Positions 49,532-64,000 of a stretch of 64,000 nt of DNA are shown here, piece after piece. The DNA lies in the NCBI RefSeq assembly GCF_004193775.1, contig NC_041012.1:9197223-9261222 (forward strand), read 5' to 3'. Position numbers and translations under genes: made by a program. The DNA comes from Glycine soja (Eukaryota; Streptophyta; Magnoliopsida; Fabales; Fabaceae). Below the pieces are notes generated by a model. That model did not search any database and was not told the DNA's origin. It was given only the letters and a program-made list of their open reading frames with translations. Position 1 is the first letter of the stretch. Each line of letters opens with the position of its first letter.

Positions 49532-52440
49532 CTACGCAAGTTGCATCGCTTCTTCCCGTTTCAAGTCAAAAACCCTGATGAGTGCATCTTCAACAACCTG
49601 TTTGAAATCCAATGATGCAAAATAGTATTAAACGAATTGAATTGAATATTAGCAAAAAGTGAAAGTACAGCACACCATTAGAAATTTAAAAAAATGACAG
49701 TCAAGAGAAATTTACCTTGTCTGGTGTGGATGCACCAGATGTTACACCAATTGTTATTGGACCCTCTGGCAGCCAGTTTTCTTTCTCCACCAGCTCTCCA
49801 TGCTGATAGACCAAAAAATTAACATTATTATTAATAGTGAAGGCTAGAAAGAGCTAATAACTTTGACAAGGTATAAATCTCTTTATCCATGCTTACGTTC
49901 AACTTGTATGCTATTTTGTTTCCTGGACCAATTCTTTGCTCACTGTCAATCCAATAAGAAGGGATTCCACGTTCCTCCGCTATCTCTTGCAGGTGTGAAG
50001 TATTGCTGGAGTTCCATCCACCAACTACTAACATTAGATCCAAATCTTCCTCCACCAATTTATACATAGCATCTTGTCTCTCCTAAAAGAAAATTCAATC
50101 TAGCTGTTGATTAGACTGAAAGCATACAAAACTGACCAGTAACTATAAATATATTATGTATGCTGCTAACTTATAACCAGCTTGGCTTAAAAAGTGTAGC
50201 AATCACATTTTAACTAATCTAAAATAAGCAAGAACATCAAAGGCAACGGAAGTGAAACTACCTGAGTAGCATCACAAATTGTATTGAAGCTCATGAAGTG
50301 CTCATTGATGTTCTCCACACCATATTTGTGCATCATAGTCCTCTCCAATAGTTTCCCTAAGAAATTATCAATAAAATAAATACCACAAGTACTCATACTT
50401 TAGAGACGAGTGAGTCAACCCCCCCCCCCCACCCCCCAACTCAACTCCAAAAAAAAAATACAAACCAATGTCTTCTGTCTCTCCCTTGAGCATTGTTGTC
50501 TGATTTGCAATGCCAGCTTTTATCAGGTCTCTGTCTGGATCAAAGCCCTCAGAAACTGCAAATTTAAATTTCTGCACAAAAATAAATAAATACATAATCA
50601 TGACAGTGAAGACCACAGGGTTTAGAAAGCAAGACTAATTACATGATGAAAAAACCATACCTCTAAAAAGGCTTCCTTGGTTGAACTGGATCCATTCAAT
50701 TCACCACCAAGAATGTAGTCGCAAACATATTCAGCCTGGATAAGGTTAACAATATGCAAAAAATTAAAACAAATTTCTTCAAGGCATTCATTACACGAAA
50801 AATGAGAATAACAGCAACTTAGGACTGACCTCCTTCATATTCTTCACAATTATATACTTGCCAGCAAAAGAAGCAGTTGCTACAGTTTCCTCATGGGCAT
50901 ATTTACCATGAATTACAGAGGTATAATCTCCTTGCTTGTGTTTTTCAACAGAATTCCATACCTTAAGACAATTTATTGAAGAAAAAATCTCAGTATTTGG
51001 TGATGCATGGCAAAATATATATGAATTGAAGTTATGCAAATCAGCACAATATCAAGCCATCTATACAAAAGAGTACCTTTGCAACCCATGGGCAAGTTGT
51101 ATCAACAATCTGAACATTTTTCTCGCTCAAAGTCAACATCTCTTCCACTGCTGCTCCAAAAGCTGGCAATATGACTACATCACCCTTGTTGACAACATCA
51201 AATTGTTTTCCACTTTCTTCCAGAGGAATATTTTGAACATTCATCTCCTCTAGCCGCTGCATTAATAATTTATCAATGTTAAAAAAATGGCATGCACAGG
51301 AAAAAGGGCAGCAATCAACCATTGAGTTCAGGACATGAATAAACTTTTACCAACTTCCTGAACTGAACGGTATAACTTCAAAGTACCAATTCAAGAAATA
51401 CAAGATCATTGATGGTAATAGGAAACATGAAGAAACCTTATTAACAGTGGGGTTGTGGATGATTTCATTGGTAATCCAAATTGTCTCAGTAGGAAACTGT
51501 TTTCTGGCCTCATAAGCAATTTGAACAGCCCTCTCGACTCCCCAACAGAATCCATAGGCTTCAGCAAGCTTCACTGTGACAGTACCCCATGTATACTCAT
51601 ACCCGTTGTCCTTCAAAGTCTTAATGATATCACCTGAAATTACAAAAACATGGTACACACAAAATCATTACACACACACTGAACAAAACATAACATACAA
51701 TTTAACACAGCAACAAATCTTAAGTAAACTCCCAACAATAAAAGCACACAGTTTAAAACTAACCTAGAGCTCAATTTCCATGGAACGGAAGCAAATCATC
51801 TCAACAAATAATTAAACAGAACAATGAACCACAAAAAGGGCATGGTTGATTCTCATCTCGTTTTTCTTGTTTAAAAACGGTTTTATGAAGCATTGCACAC
51901 GATTCAACAATCAAAATTCTTATCCAAAATTTATTAAACTTTAAAAATTGTTTTCAAAACAAGTGTCTTAAAAAAACAAATAAACACAAACAGCTTAGAG
52001 ATGTTTTTTTTATATATAAAAAAAAATAGTAAACAAACAAGGCCTTACTTATCCAATTTATCTATCTCTATCTTTCTCTCTAAGCCGAAATAATCACATG
52101 CCCAGAAAGAAAGAAGCAAGCTTTTATATGCAATTCAATTAAAAAACACAGCAAAAGAAGTCAAACACCAATTCAGAGGAAACATACTGGTGTACTCGCG
52201 ATTCATGAGTTGGAGGGTCTCTTCCTTGTACCCAAATCCTTTGCGGTTATAATTCTTACTCCGAGTAAGGTTCTTACGAAACACCTTCGGATCGAACTCC
52301 GAACCCACAGAGCCGGAAGGGGAATCGCCAGAGCATCGGACAGAGAGAGGCTTCTGGCACCGGATTCTGGTGAGAGTCTCCGGCAAAGCAGTGTCAGCGC
52401 GCGTGGCGGGGAAACGGCAAATATGCGCAGAGAGAGCCAT
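49532..52440 (-). CDS. HDR: HDR / IspH: 4-hydroxy-3-methylbut-2-enyl diphosphate reductase (10 exons)
   Basis: Last enzyme of the plastid MEP pathway: an iron-sulfur enzyme that reduces HMBPP to IPP and DMAPP. Exons (minus strand): 52440-52188, 51633-51437, 51256-51077, 50961-50830, 50735-50661, 50571-50466, 50356-50262, 50082-49897, 49802-49716, 49597-49532. Sum 1377 bp gives 458 aa plus stop, the normal plant length. An N-terminal plastid transit peptide ([15 protein letters not shown], about 35 aa) precedes the plant-specific [12 protein letters not shown] block. All three cluster cysteines are present ([24 protein letters not shown]), as are the substrate-binding His in [10 protein letters not shown] and [10 protein letters not shown], and the TSGAST loop. 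The start ATG at 52440 fits the transit peptide; an upstream in-frame extension to 52491 crosses an ACAAC repeat and is unlikely to be coding. Confidence 0.97.
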
Positions 52441-52466
52441 CGTAGATAGCATTACACAGTGCGTCA

Positions 52467-52491
52467 AACACAACACAACACAACACAACAA
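52467..52491. repeat. (CACAA)n repeat in the HDR leader
   Basis: About four or five pentanucleotide units just upstream of the HDR start codon. Confidence 0.8.
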
Positions 52492-53493
52492 AGTCTGAAT
52501 GTGTGGGTTATTTTATGGCTGCAAACTCGTGTTCTCTGTTGTTGTTTTCAGATTTTTTTTATTTTTTTTATTTATTGTTCAACACTTCAACGCCGCCGTT
52601 CTTTATTATTATCGAGTATTATGTAATTACAATGAAATAAGCATTTTTTTTTGTTTTGACTAATAATATTTTTTATCCGTGGAAATTTTCTGGCACATGT
52701 TATTGAAAATTTGATTTTTTACGGTGTCAGAGTTACATACTGTCACAGTGTGGTATAGCATATAAGCAATTTTATTACACAAGTTATTGAAAAATTGTTT
52801 TTTACAATATTTAGTTTTTCTGGTTAGGTGAGTGAGTTGAGTGCTTGCAGTTTTTTTGGCGCTTATGAGGATGGTGCCCACATACTAACACGGTTCGTGA
52901 ATGTTGTGTACCCGTGACAAACGTTTTCTTCAATTAAAATTATTTTTTTTCTATTTTTTGTTTCCAAAGATAAAGATTTCCTTTTAATGACAAGATTTTC
53001 AATTATTAATTTTTCATTAAGATAAAAATAAAGGTAAATTTAATTTTCTTTTTATGGCCTGCACCACACATATTTTTTATTGAAGATAATTTTATTCCAA
53101 CCAGATATAATCATTATAAAAAATAAAAAAATTTCTCCAAAGATTTAGTACAACTACATACCTAATAGTTGAACTCGAGAATGATATATCCTTATAACCT
53201 TATCAACCCTAACTAAATAGGATGACATTTTTGTAAAAAAAAAATAATATAATGATATCTTATATAGTTATATTTAACCTCATAAAAAGTATCAGGTCAT
53301 GTTTTTAATTGTTTTTAATTTTTTTTCTAAGTTAGAGGTTAATCTCCTTTACAGTGTGTGTTTATCGTTAACTCAAGGAAATTTGCATAAGATGAGAATC
53401 AAATAGGAATTTTCTTGTTAAATAAATCGCTCTTATTCATGTGTTACACTACTATGTCAACTCTTTTGGATTAATCATGTTTTTAATTTAAAC
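52492..53493. other. HDR promoter side and AT-rich spacer
   Basis: Upstream of HDR the DNA turns AT-rich. A block at about 52710-52760 (GGTGTCAGAGTTACATACTGTC) vaguely recalls the PLAA intron 6 MITE. No gene is visible. Confidence 0.5.
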
Positions 53494-53501
53494 TTAATAA
53501 T

Positions 53502-56973
<3,472 letters not shown>

Positions 56974-56999
56974 CTAATAATAATGAAATTGAAATTAAC

Positions 57000-58390
57000 T
57001 CCAAATTGAAATGACTCAAAATATAATTCATACAGATTCTTAAACTACATCGCATCTAATTTCTTCAAGTTAAAACGGCAAATGTATCAAAATTAACTCC
57101 AAATTGAGTTCAATTAGTGGAAAAAAATAGTTAGGCATGTGCCTCCACGTAAATGGGACACCAGTATTCTGACAAGTGATAAGACAATATATTTAATTTA
57201 TCAGAACTAAAATTTTATCAGAATCTTAATTTATTTATTCCTTATTTAATAATTTTCATCCATAAAACTTTGAGATCGTTAAATTTACTGAAAATTTCTC
57301 AGAGCGAGAAATAGAGTCAAATTTAGCTGGTTTTTTTTTTTTTTTTTTACTTTTTGTTGACCAACTCTATAAAATTATTTTATAAATTTTGCAGTTTTCA
57401 AGATCGGATGGCTTTATTTAAAATTTTAAAAAAAAGCACCGGTAGCTTTGACTTTTGTTTTTTTTCCATTGGTGGCGGCTTTGACTATTGATTATCTGTA
57501 TACACAGGATTTTCTAAACATTGCTTCTTCAAATCTGAGTACGCACTTTATAATTTAAAAATATCTACAATTGATCTTAATAAAAAGGTTAAGTTAATTT
57601 CTACGTCCTTAAATTATTTAGTAATTTTAATTAACTCTTTAAACATTTTCTTTTCAATCAAGTAATTGAACTTATGTTTATGTTTTAATTAAGATCGTAC
57701 TATTAAAAGTTACATAATTAAAACTCAAATTCAAGCTCTCAGTGTAAATAACCCTACATTCGAAGATTGTGACAATCTTAAGTTTGTAATTAGGGCAGGA
57801 TTTTTTTTTTGTTATTGTACATAAATTTTTAGAAGTAGATGATATTTCAATCCGTAGATATAAGATAATGATATGAAGTTGTTATTATCAAAAGACAATA
57901 ATAATTTTTTGTTAGAGATTGTGAATGTATATAAAATAAGTATTTTTCTCTAAATATATTTTATTTTATATTCAATTGTCAATTAGGATTCAAATTCGGA
58001 TCACTTGGTTAAGGTATACAAGGAATCACTTGTATCAAATGGTTGTTGGTCTTATTTCACTTTAATTTTAATTACAAATTTTATCGCCAAACTTTCATTA
58101 TTTTATGAATTTTATCACTTATGTTTTATTTTCACGAATTTTATCATTCAACTTTTAACATTTAGTAAATTTTACTATCCAATTTTTTAACTTTTGTTTA
58201 TTTTATCATCATGTTGGTAAGAAAACAATGTAGAAAGTCATTTTTCTATATTTTTATACATTGATTGCATGGATGAATCTATGGCTAAGAGAATAAAGGC
58301 ATTTGCCCTCACTAAGTTTTCATTTTGCTTTAATATGATATATAAATATTAATTATATTATATTACTCTCATTTTCAACAAAACGATAAA
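57000..58390. other. AT-rich spacer, no gene seen
   Basis: Poly-T and poly-A runs (for example 57331-57348). A set of repeated 'AATTTTATCA' phrases at about 58075-58210 points to an old dispersed repeat. No coding frame is supportable. Confidence 0.6.
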
Positions 58391-58404
58391 ATAAAGAAAT
58401 TTTT

Positions 58405-59335
58405 TGGCTAAATATCATTTGGAGTTCGTTTTAAATTATTATCCAAAATAGGATAAGTCATACCATCTTTTAGGACTTCTAAGTTAAAAGTCATAACTAA
58501 TGTTACGACTTCTATTTTTTTAATTGAAGTCCCAAAATATTTTATGACTTCAGTTATTTTTTTTTAATTTACTACTTCTAAGTCGTAGGTCTTTTTTTTT
58601 TATGACTTTAAAGTCATTTAAGTTTTTTTTTTAATTTTTTTATAGAAGTCATCAATTCATTTACAACTTCTTTTTTTTTTGTTTTTCTTATAAATTTTTT
58701 TAAAAAAATTGTAAATAATTATTTGATTTAATTATCTAATAAATAAATATTTTTTTTTGCTTTTTTAGTTTTATTTAATATTTTTATATATGTTTTATAA
58801 GTTTTTATTTAATATTTATATACATTTTGAGTATTGTTTTATTTAATATATTTTCTAAAAAAATTAAATGGTTTTATTTAAATTTTTCTTGATTTTTGGT
58901 ATATTATTTTATTTAATATATTTTCTATATTTAATGTTTCTATATTTTCTATATATTAAATAAAATGACATACCAAAATTTAAGAAAATTTTAAATAAAA
59001 CCATATAAAAATATATAAAAAATATTAAATAAAACTAAAAATATTTATTTATTAAATAATTTAAATAAAAAATTATTTGTATTTTTTAAAAAAATATATA
59101 AGAAAAAAATAGAAGTTGTAAATTCATTTGTGACTTCTATAAAATTTTTTAGAAAAGGACCGTGTCGTAAATTTTTAAAAATTAACTGAAATCATAAAAT
59201 ATTATACGATTTCAGTTAAAAAAAAATTCATAACATCGATTGCAACCTTTAACTTAGGAATCGTAAAAGATATTAAGCATTTACCCCGTTTTGGGTTATG
59301 GTTCAAAATGAACCCCCAAATGGTAATTAACAAAA
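58405..59335. mobile_element. Long fold-back (inverted-repeat) element of about 0.93 kb
   Basis: The two halves are imperfect reverse complements. The outer arm pairs CATTTGGAGTTCGTTTT (58416) with the complement of AAAATGAACCCCCAAATG (59305-59322). A further pair is CATCTTTTAGGACTTCTAAG (about 58460) with the complement of AGGAATCGTAAAAGAT (near 59258). The inner arms at 58894-58920 and 58952-58978 pair at about 25 of 27 positions around a 31-bp loop. Many AAGTCATAA / GACTTCT words lie between. No ORF. It probably derives from a MITE or MULE with long terminal inverted repeats. Confidence 0.75.
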
Positions 59336-60408
59336 AAAAAACTTCCCCATTTAGTCACCCTCATTTTCTAACCAAAAGAAATATTGCCCTCATTGTTAAT
59401 AAATTTTAATATTATTAAAGAAGATAAGCTATCAAATTCTAGTATTATCCTATTAATTATTCAATCTCTTAATGTATTAAATTGAGAAAAAAAAAGTTAT
59501 ATACAGATAATGTAAAATTTTTTACTCATTTATCTGATTACAACCTATCATGTATGATAATTTTATTGATTTTTAGAATAATTATCTTAAAGTAATTCAG
59601 AAGGTAATTTAAAATTATTTTAAACTATTATTGTATAAATATTAAACTCTATTATATTTTTATGTAGAAATAAAAAGACTTATATAAATACTATTTTGCT
59701 TCTCTTATTTTGTTCAATTCACAATTTTAATTCCTTCATTTTAATATAAAATAGAAATAATTGGTCTGCTTATTTTAAAAAATTTACAATTTTAGAAAAT
59801 TCAGCCCACCCCCAAAGATATCATGCTTTGAAAGTATTATAGTATGAAATAAAAACTTGCGCATCAGAACTATTCATTCCACGTACAGTGTGAAAAAGTT
59901 ATGATTGTGGTGAATCTATGTAACTCCTCAAGACTTGAGAGTCACACATGTGGGTATGGGCATCAATCATCATTTCACATTCACGCACAGTAGAGAATGA
60001 CATTGGTGCCAATGGATAACATACACGATCAAAACTATTCACAAAATTAACAATTCCCCATCTCATTCTCAATCTAAGAGACATCCTTCTACCTTTGGCT
60101 ATGGAGGCTTTCTCCGTACAGTCACTTATCACAGTCACCATTCCCTCCTCTTTGTCATGTAGAGAAGCCACTGAGAAACCTTTTGCCTCCCATGTCAACC
60201 TTTCCCATTTCACGAGGTACCCTTGCACCTCAAGAGCCACAAAGCACAAAATCCGTTGCACCAATGCTCAAGCTTCAGGTGTTATATGTTTCTTAATTTT
60301 GAGTGTCATTGCTGTGTGTTCATTTGTATTTAAATTGATTTTGAGGTGAAATGATTTATATTTGTATGTTGTTATAAGCAAGTTAGTAGTAGTATTCATT
60401 ATAAGTTT

Positions 60409-60432
60409 TATATATATATATATATATATATA
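60409..60432. repeat. (TA)n microsatellite in TIC62 pseudogene intron 1
   Basis: About 11-12 TA units. Confidence 0.9.
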
Positions 60433-60781
60433 AAATACAAAGGTTATCTAAAATTGTTTTGACTCAAACAATTTTAGAGTGAGTCTAATGTTTGAATCAT
60501 CTAACGTGAATCCAAAGTCCAAACTTGCATGTTATATACAAGGTTCAACAAAATCTAGTACTAGTACCGCTGAGGGAATTTCTGAGAAAACAGATTCTAA
60601 GGATGACAACTTAGTATTTGTTGCGGGTGCCACTGGTAGAGTTGGCTCACGGACAGTGAGGTACATTTATTAGTTCTTGATCTATAGTTCTCTTTTCTAG
60701 GATAATAACTTTTTAAAAATGCTTAGGAGTGATAGTCTCTCTCATCCAGGGAGCTTATAAAGCTTGGATTTAGAGTTAGCT

Positions 60782-61537
60782 AGGGGTGTTCACAGGTATG
60801 GGTTACTTACGAATCCGAATCGATCCAAACCGATTCAAATAGTTTAGGTTAAATCATTTATGTATTTAGGTCAAGACCGAACCAAACCAATCAAAACTGT
60901 TCATGTATGGGTTGGATTACGGATTTAGATTTATAAATCCGATCAAAATTTTTAGAGTTGTTTGGCTGCTGGTATGGAGCCTCCAAGTGTTGGCTACAAA
61001 GTGTTTGGACTAGTAGCATTGAAACCTTTAAGGTATTATTTTTAGGTACATTGTATTTGTTTTACCTTTCACATTTATTTTTTATGTCATATTTATAATA
61101 TTAATGAATCATATTTTGTTCATTTGTTTCAACAAATCTGATAGTAACAAAATTTATTACATGAAATTAGTTTGTAAGGAATAATTGTGATTCAGAGTAA
61201 ATTTCGTTGATGAATATTTTGTTTTAATTTGTATTAGTCTATTTTATAATATTATGTCGATGACATTAAATTAATCAATTTTACTACTTTCAGACATTTG
61301 ATAATATTGCGTTAATTGTATTTTGATGAATCATGCTCTAAAATAATAGTTCTAGGTAAAAAAAGGATCAAATTTAAATGGATAATCTGTTGGTCCGAAT
61401 CAAACCAAACCATTCATGAATGGGTTAGGTTGGATTTTAAAAAAAATTGTAAAAATCGAACAAATCAAATTTTATTGGCTTGAGTCTTAAATTTGATCAA
61501 AACTTACCTGAATCAGCCCACGAATACCCATAGTCAC
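60782..61537. mobile_element. Transposon-like insertion in a TIC62 pseudogene exon
   Basis: The insertion splits an exon: ELIKLGFRV is encoded up to about 60777, and AGVQNARRAGALVQ resumes at 61539, ending at a proper donor (61581). Short direct repeats AGCT flank it (60778-60781 and 61538-61541). The ends are loosely inverted (AGGGGTGTTCACAGGTATGGG against the complement of CCCATAGTCAC), and repeated words (GAACCAAACCAATC and GAATCAAACCAAACC; TGGGTTGGATT and TGGGTTAGGTTGGATT) fill the subterminal parts. AGGGGTGTTCA ends are seen in plant non-autonomous DNA transposons, probably hAT. No ORF. Confidence 0.65.
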
Positions 61538-64000
61538 AGCTGGAGTGCAAAATGCTCGTAGGGCTGGTGCGTTAGTTCAGGTAGCGTAGTGATTAATTAC
61601 GTGAAATGTTATATGACTAATATCTTGTATAAAATAAATATGCATTAAAGATTTAAATATGTACAGAGTGTTAAAAAATTGAAGCTTGATGGTACAAGTG
61701 CAAGTGGAGGGGGGTAAGGCAAGAAAGTTTGTAATCAACATGTCTCGGTTTCCAATGACAAAATGCTGCTGTATTGAAAATGTTTTTGGGTTTTAGTCAA
61801 GCTGTAGAGAAGCTTGAAATTGTGGAATGTGATTTGGAGAAACCTGAAACAATTGGATCTGCATTAGGGAATGCATCAACAGTGATATGTAGCATTGGTG
61901 CCAGTGAGAAGGGAGTTTTTGACATCACTGACCCTTTCAATTTCCAAAAGATTATCAGGCCACCAAAAATTTAATTGAGGCTGGTAACAAGAGCTTTCAT
62001 TATGTTTTAGTAGTATGCTTATTGTATGTTTCGGTCTTTATTTATCTTAAAACTGAATTTTCTATTGTTTACTGATCAAATTTCGTTTAGCCTTAATCTT
62101 GAAACACTAAAACAAACACAAATGTTATCCTTGGAATTTCAATAAGCCAGGCGGTGAATATTTATTATGTTATTTTGTTTATACTTTTGTCTTGACTCTT
62201 GAGCAGTCATTAATTTGCATTGTACTAATGTTGAAAACACAAAAATGCGAAATATTTGTTCTCTCTATCTTGCAGCAACTGTTGCCAAAGTAAATCACTT
62301 CATATTGGTTACTTCACTGGGAACAAACAAAATTGGCTTTCCTGTAGCTATCCTCTAGGGAGTATGAGAGCTTTCTCAAGTACTAGCTGTGTACAATTTC
62401 AATATTTGTAGTTCGTAGTCAAGGAGTAGTTATATTGGCATATTGACATCATAAAGCAGTTTAACTGATTGCTTAATTCTTCTTCTGAAGTTTGTTTTGG
62501 GGATTCCAGATTTGGAAAAGGAAGGAAGAAGCAACATTGCTAGCCAGTGGACTTCCATACACAGTGAGTGATAGACCAGGCAACATGCATGAAGCCCAGC
62601 ACGGAAGGCCTCAGAGGAAGGTCACACCTCCTCAAAATTATGAGACTGTTGATTTTTAAATAGGTAAGTTAGTGCTAGCCAAGTGCAAAATCCACTTATT
62701 CTGATTCATTGCAGATTGCTGAACTCATGGCAGTCATGGCCAAGAATCACGACCTTTCATATTGTAAAATAGTGTAGGTAATTGCAGAGACAAATGCACC
62801 ACCAACTCCCATGGAGAAACTTCTTGCAAAGATACCTTCTCAACGCCCTTACATTTCTTCACCCAAGGTACTTCCATCCTTATATAGTACTGTACAATTT
62901 CAGTTACTTTATCAAAACTATTGAAAAAAATGGATGGTTGAAGCTTGAAAATAACTGTTGACCTCCTCCTGCTTATCAGTGCAACTTTGCACAGCAGGTG
63001 CTAGTCATTATTAACCATTCTACCTTGCTATTGCTAACAAGTGCTACATGTTAATTTGTTGTTTATTTGGATGGTTCAGGAACCGGATATTGCAGCTGTC
63101 AGTGTTCCAGATCCCTCGGCTAATGTTGTGGCTGTGTAAAAGGTCTATAAAGTCCGCTCAGTCAATCCGACGTCACCCTTTTTAATCGTTCCACCTCTGA
63201 AGCTACTCAACTCATTGAGGTGAGTTACTTCCTTCCAACTGAACTACCCATCAGCTAGCGTTGCCACTCAGAAAGAAACTGCACTACCTAAACCAGTGAC
63301 AAATCAGCCACTTTCTCCCTATACTGTGTAAGCCAGATTAGTAATATTTCCTAGAAACAGATATTAAAATATTATGTAGTGAAATCTGTTACTCTTTCTG
63401 ATTATGTTATAAGGATTAGGATTGTGAACTGTGGAGGCATACACTAATGTGATGTTTATTTTATCAGCTATGATGATTTAAAGCCGCCATCATCTCCTTC
63501 TCCATCTCAGCCTGGTGATGGGAAACAAACAAAGATCAGTGAGACAGTGCCAAAACCAAGTGCTTTAGATTCTCCAAGTAGCGTGCTAGGAGTACATGGC
63601 ATCTCTCAGACAACATCTTTATCTGAAATGGAGAAGCCTCTTTTTCCTTATGTAGCGTAAGCCACCCTCTAATTTCCTGCTCATGTTAAATTGTTAATGC
63701 GCATTACTGTCTTTCTTACCTAAACATCCTACCATGTGTTAGCCTAATTTTATTCTTGTTATCAACACTTGGTAGTACTTTTAATTGTGGTGTGTCTATG
63801 CATTAGCACCCGACATTATGCAGTTTGGTTTCAAATTGTGACGATTCTGGCACTGCCCTCAGTATGATTTTATTGTTTATGTTTGTTCCCTATGGCCATG
63901 TTATGCATGCAGATATCCTGACTTAAAGCCTCCAACATCATCTCCTAATGCATCAACTATACCATTTTCCACATCTGCTGGTGACGGGGTGCCAGAGATA

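Larger units (their letters stand above)
60101..64000 (+). pseudogene. TIC62: TIC62 pseudogene (plastid inner-envelope NAD(P)-binding protein), 3' end beyond the window
   Basis: Intact TIC62 is a Rossmann-fold protein of the chloroplast import apparatus whose Ser/Pro-rich C-terminal repeats tether ferredoxin-NADP reductase. Recognisable here: a transit-peptide exon (60101-60278), the dinucleotide-binding exon with VFVAGATGRVGSRTVR (about 60480-60660), VEKLEIVECDLEKPETIGSAL (61806 on), NHFILVTSLGTNKIGFP (62293 on), LLASGLPYT, IAELMAVMAKN, PMEKLLAKIPSQRPYIS, and two FNR-binding-type repeats (SPYTVYDDLKPPSSPSPS and YPDLKPPTSS, split by introns). Lesions: a 756-bp insertion in the ELIKLGFRV exon (60782-61537), a frameshift near 61938-61950 giving stop TAA 61972, stop TAG 62356, frame disruption after GLPYT (about 62560), stop TAG 62775, and TAA 63137 unless spliced out. 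Exon-intron structure is preserved, so it is a duplicated rather than a processed copy. Confidence 0.88.

Noticed and set aside
52441..52491. In-frame N-terminal extension of HDR
   Set aside because: The extension runs into a CACAA repeat and gives a Cys/Leu-rich peptide; the ATG at 52440 directly yields a normal plastid transit peptide.
60101..62000. A functional short TIC62-like gene
   Set aside because: Even with optimal splicing the exon interrupted at 60781, the frameshift near 61940 and stops at 62356 and 62775 prevent a complete product.

Overview
This window is nuclear DNA from a flowering plant and most likely from a legume close to Glycine (soybean). The protein genes are split by many short AT-rich introns with GT..AG borders, the products are plant- and plastid-specific, and the DNA between genes is AT-rich and full of MITEs, a LINE, SSRs and DNA-transposon relics. 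Some of these relics (GGCTTAAATATG-ended MITEs, a GC-rich retroelement piece with alternating CGCGCTTA-like words) resemble repeats common in legume genomes; that genus call is inference from memory, not a search. There is no CRISPR array, operon or phage-like locus. I found no convincing new multi-gene system: this is an ordinary gene-rich euchromatic segment.

Layout: (1) 1-4038 (+), the 3' 13 exons of OST48, a subunit of the ER oligosaccharyltransferase. (2) 4039-17400, long AT-rich intergenic DNA with one small gene, a DIR1-like secreted lipid-transfer protein (8445-8753, -), a retroelement fragment (about 14.9-16.4 kb) and a decayed tandem-repeat ORF (about 14.2-14.7 kb). (3) 18071-19195 (+), a UPF0496/DUF677 membrane protein with a probable leader intron. 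(4) 21979-24219 (-), a three-exon class-III lysophosphatidic acid acyltransferase with a MULE-type MITE in intron 1. (5) 27.0-30.4 kb (+), a dead LINE retrotransposon. (6) 31115-42166 (+), a complete 22-exon PLAA/Ufd3/Doa1 gene (756 aa). (7) 44383-48579 (+), a complete 8-exon CCS1 gene (563 aa). (8) 49532-52440 (-), a complete 10-exon HDR/IspH gene (458 aa). (9) 52441-60100, AT-rich DNA holding a 3.5-kb hAT-like element with an 8-bp target duplication and a long fold-back palindrome. (10) 60101-64000 (+), a TIC62 pseudogene running off the end.

The genes are independently transcribed housekeeping genes. Three are plastid-related (CCS1 for cytochrome c maturation at the thylakoid, HDR for the last MEP-pathway step, TIC62 at the inner envelope), but nothing in the DNA suggests that they are co-regulated. 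CCS1 and HDR converge tail to tail with about 950 bp between stop codons; UPF0496 and LPAT also converge. Exon models were assembled by hand from translated blocks, splice-site dinucleotides and phase. For PLAA, CCS1, HDR and LPAT the summed exon lengths are exact multiples of three and end in a stop, which supports the models.
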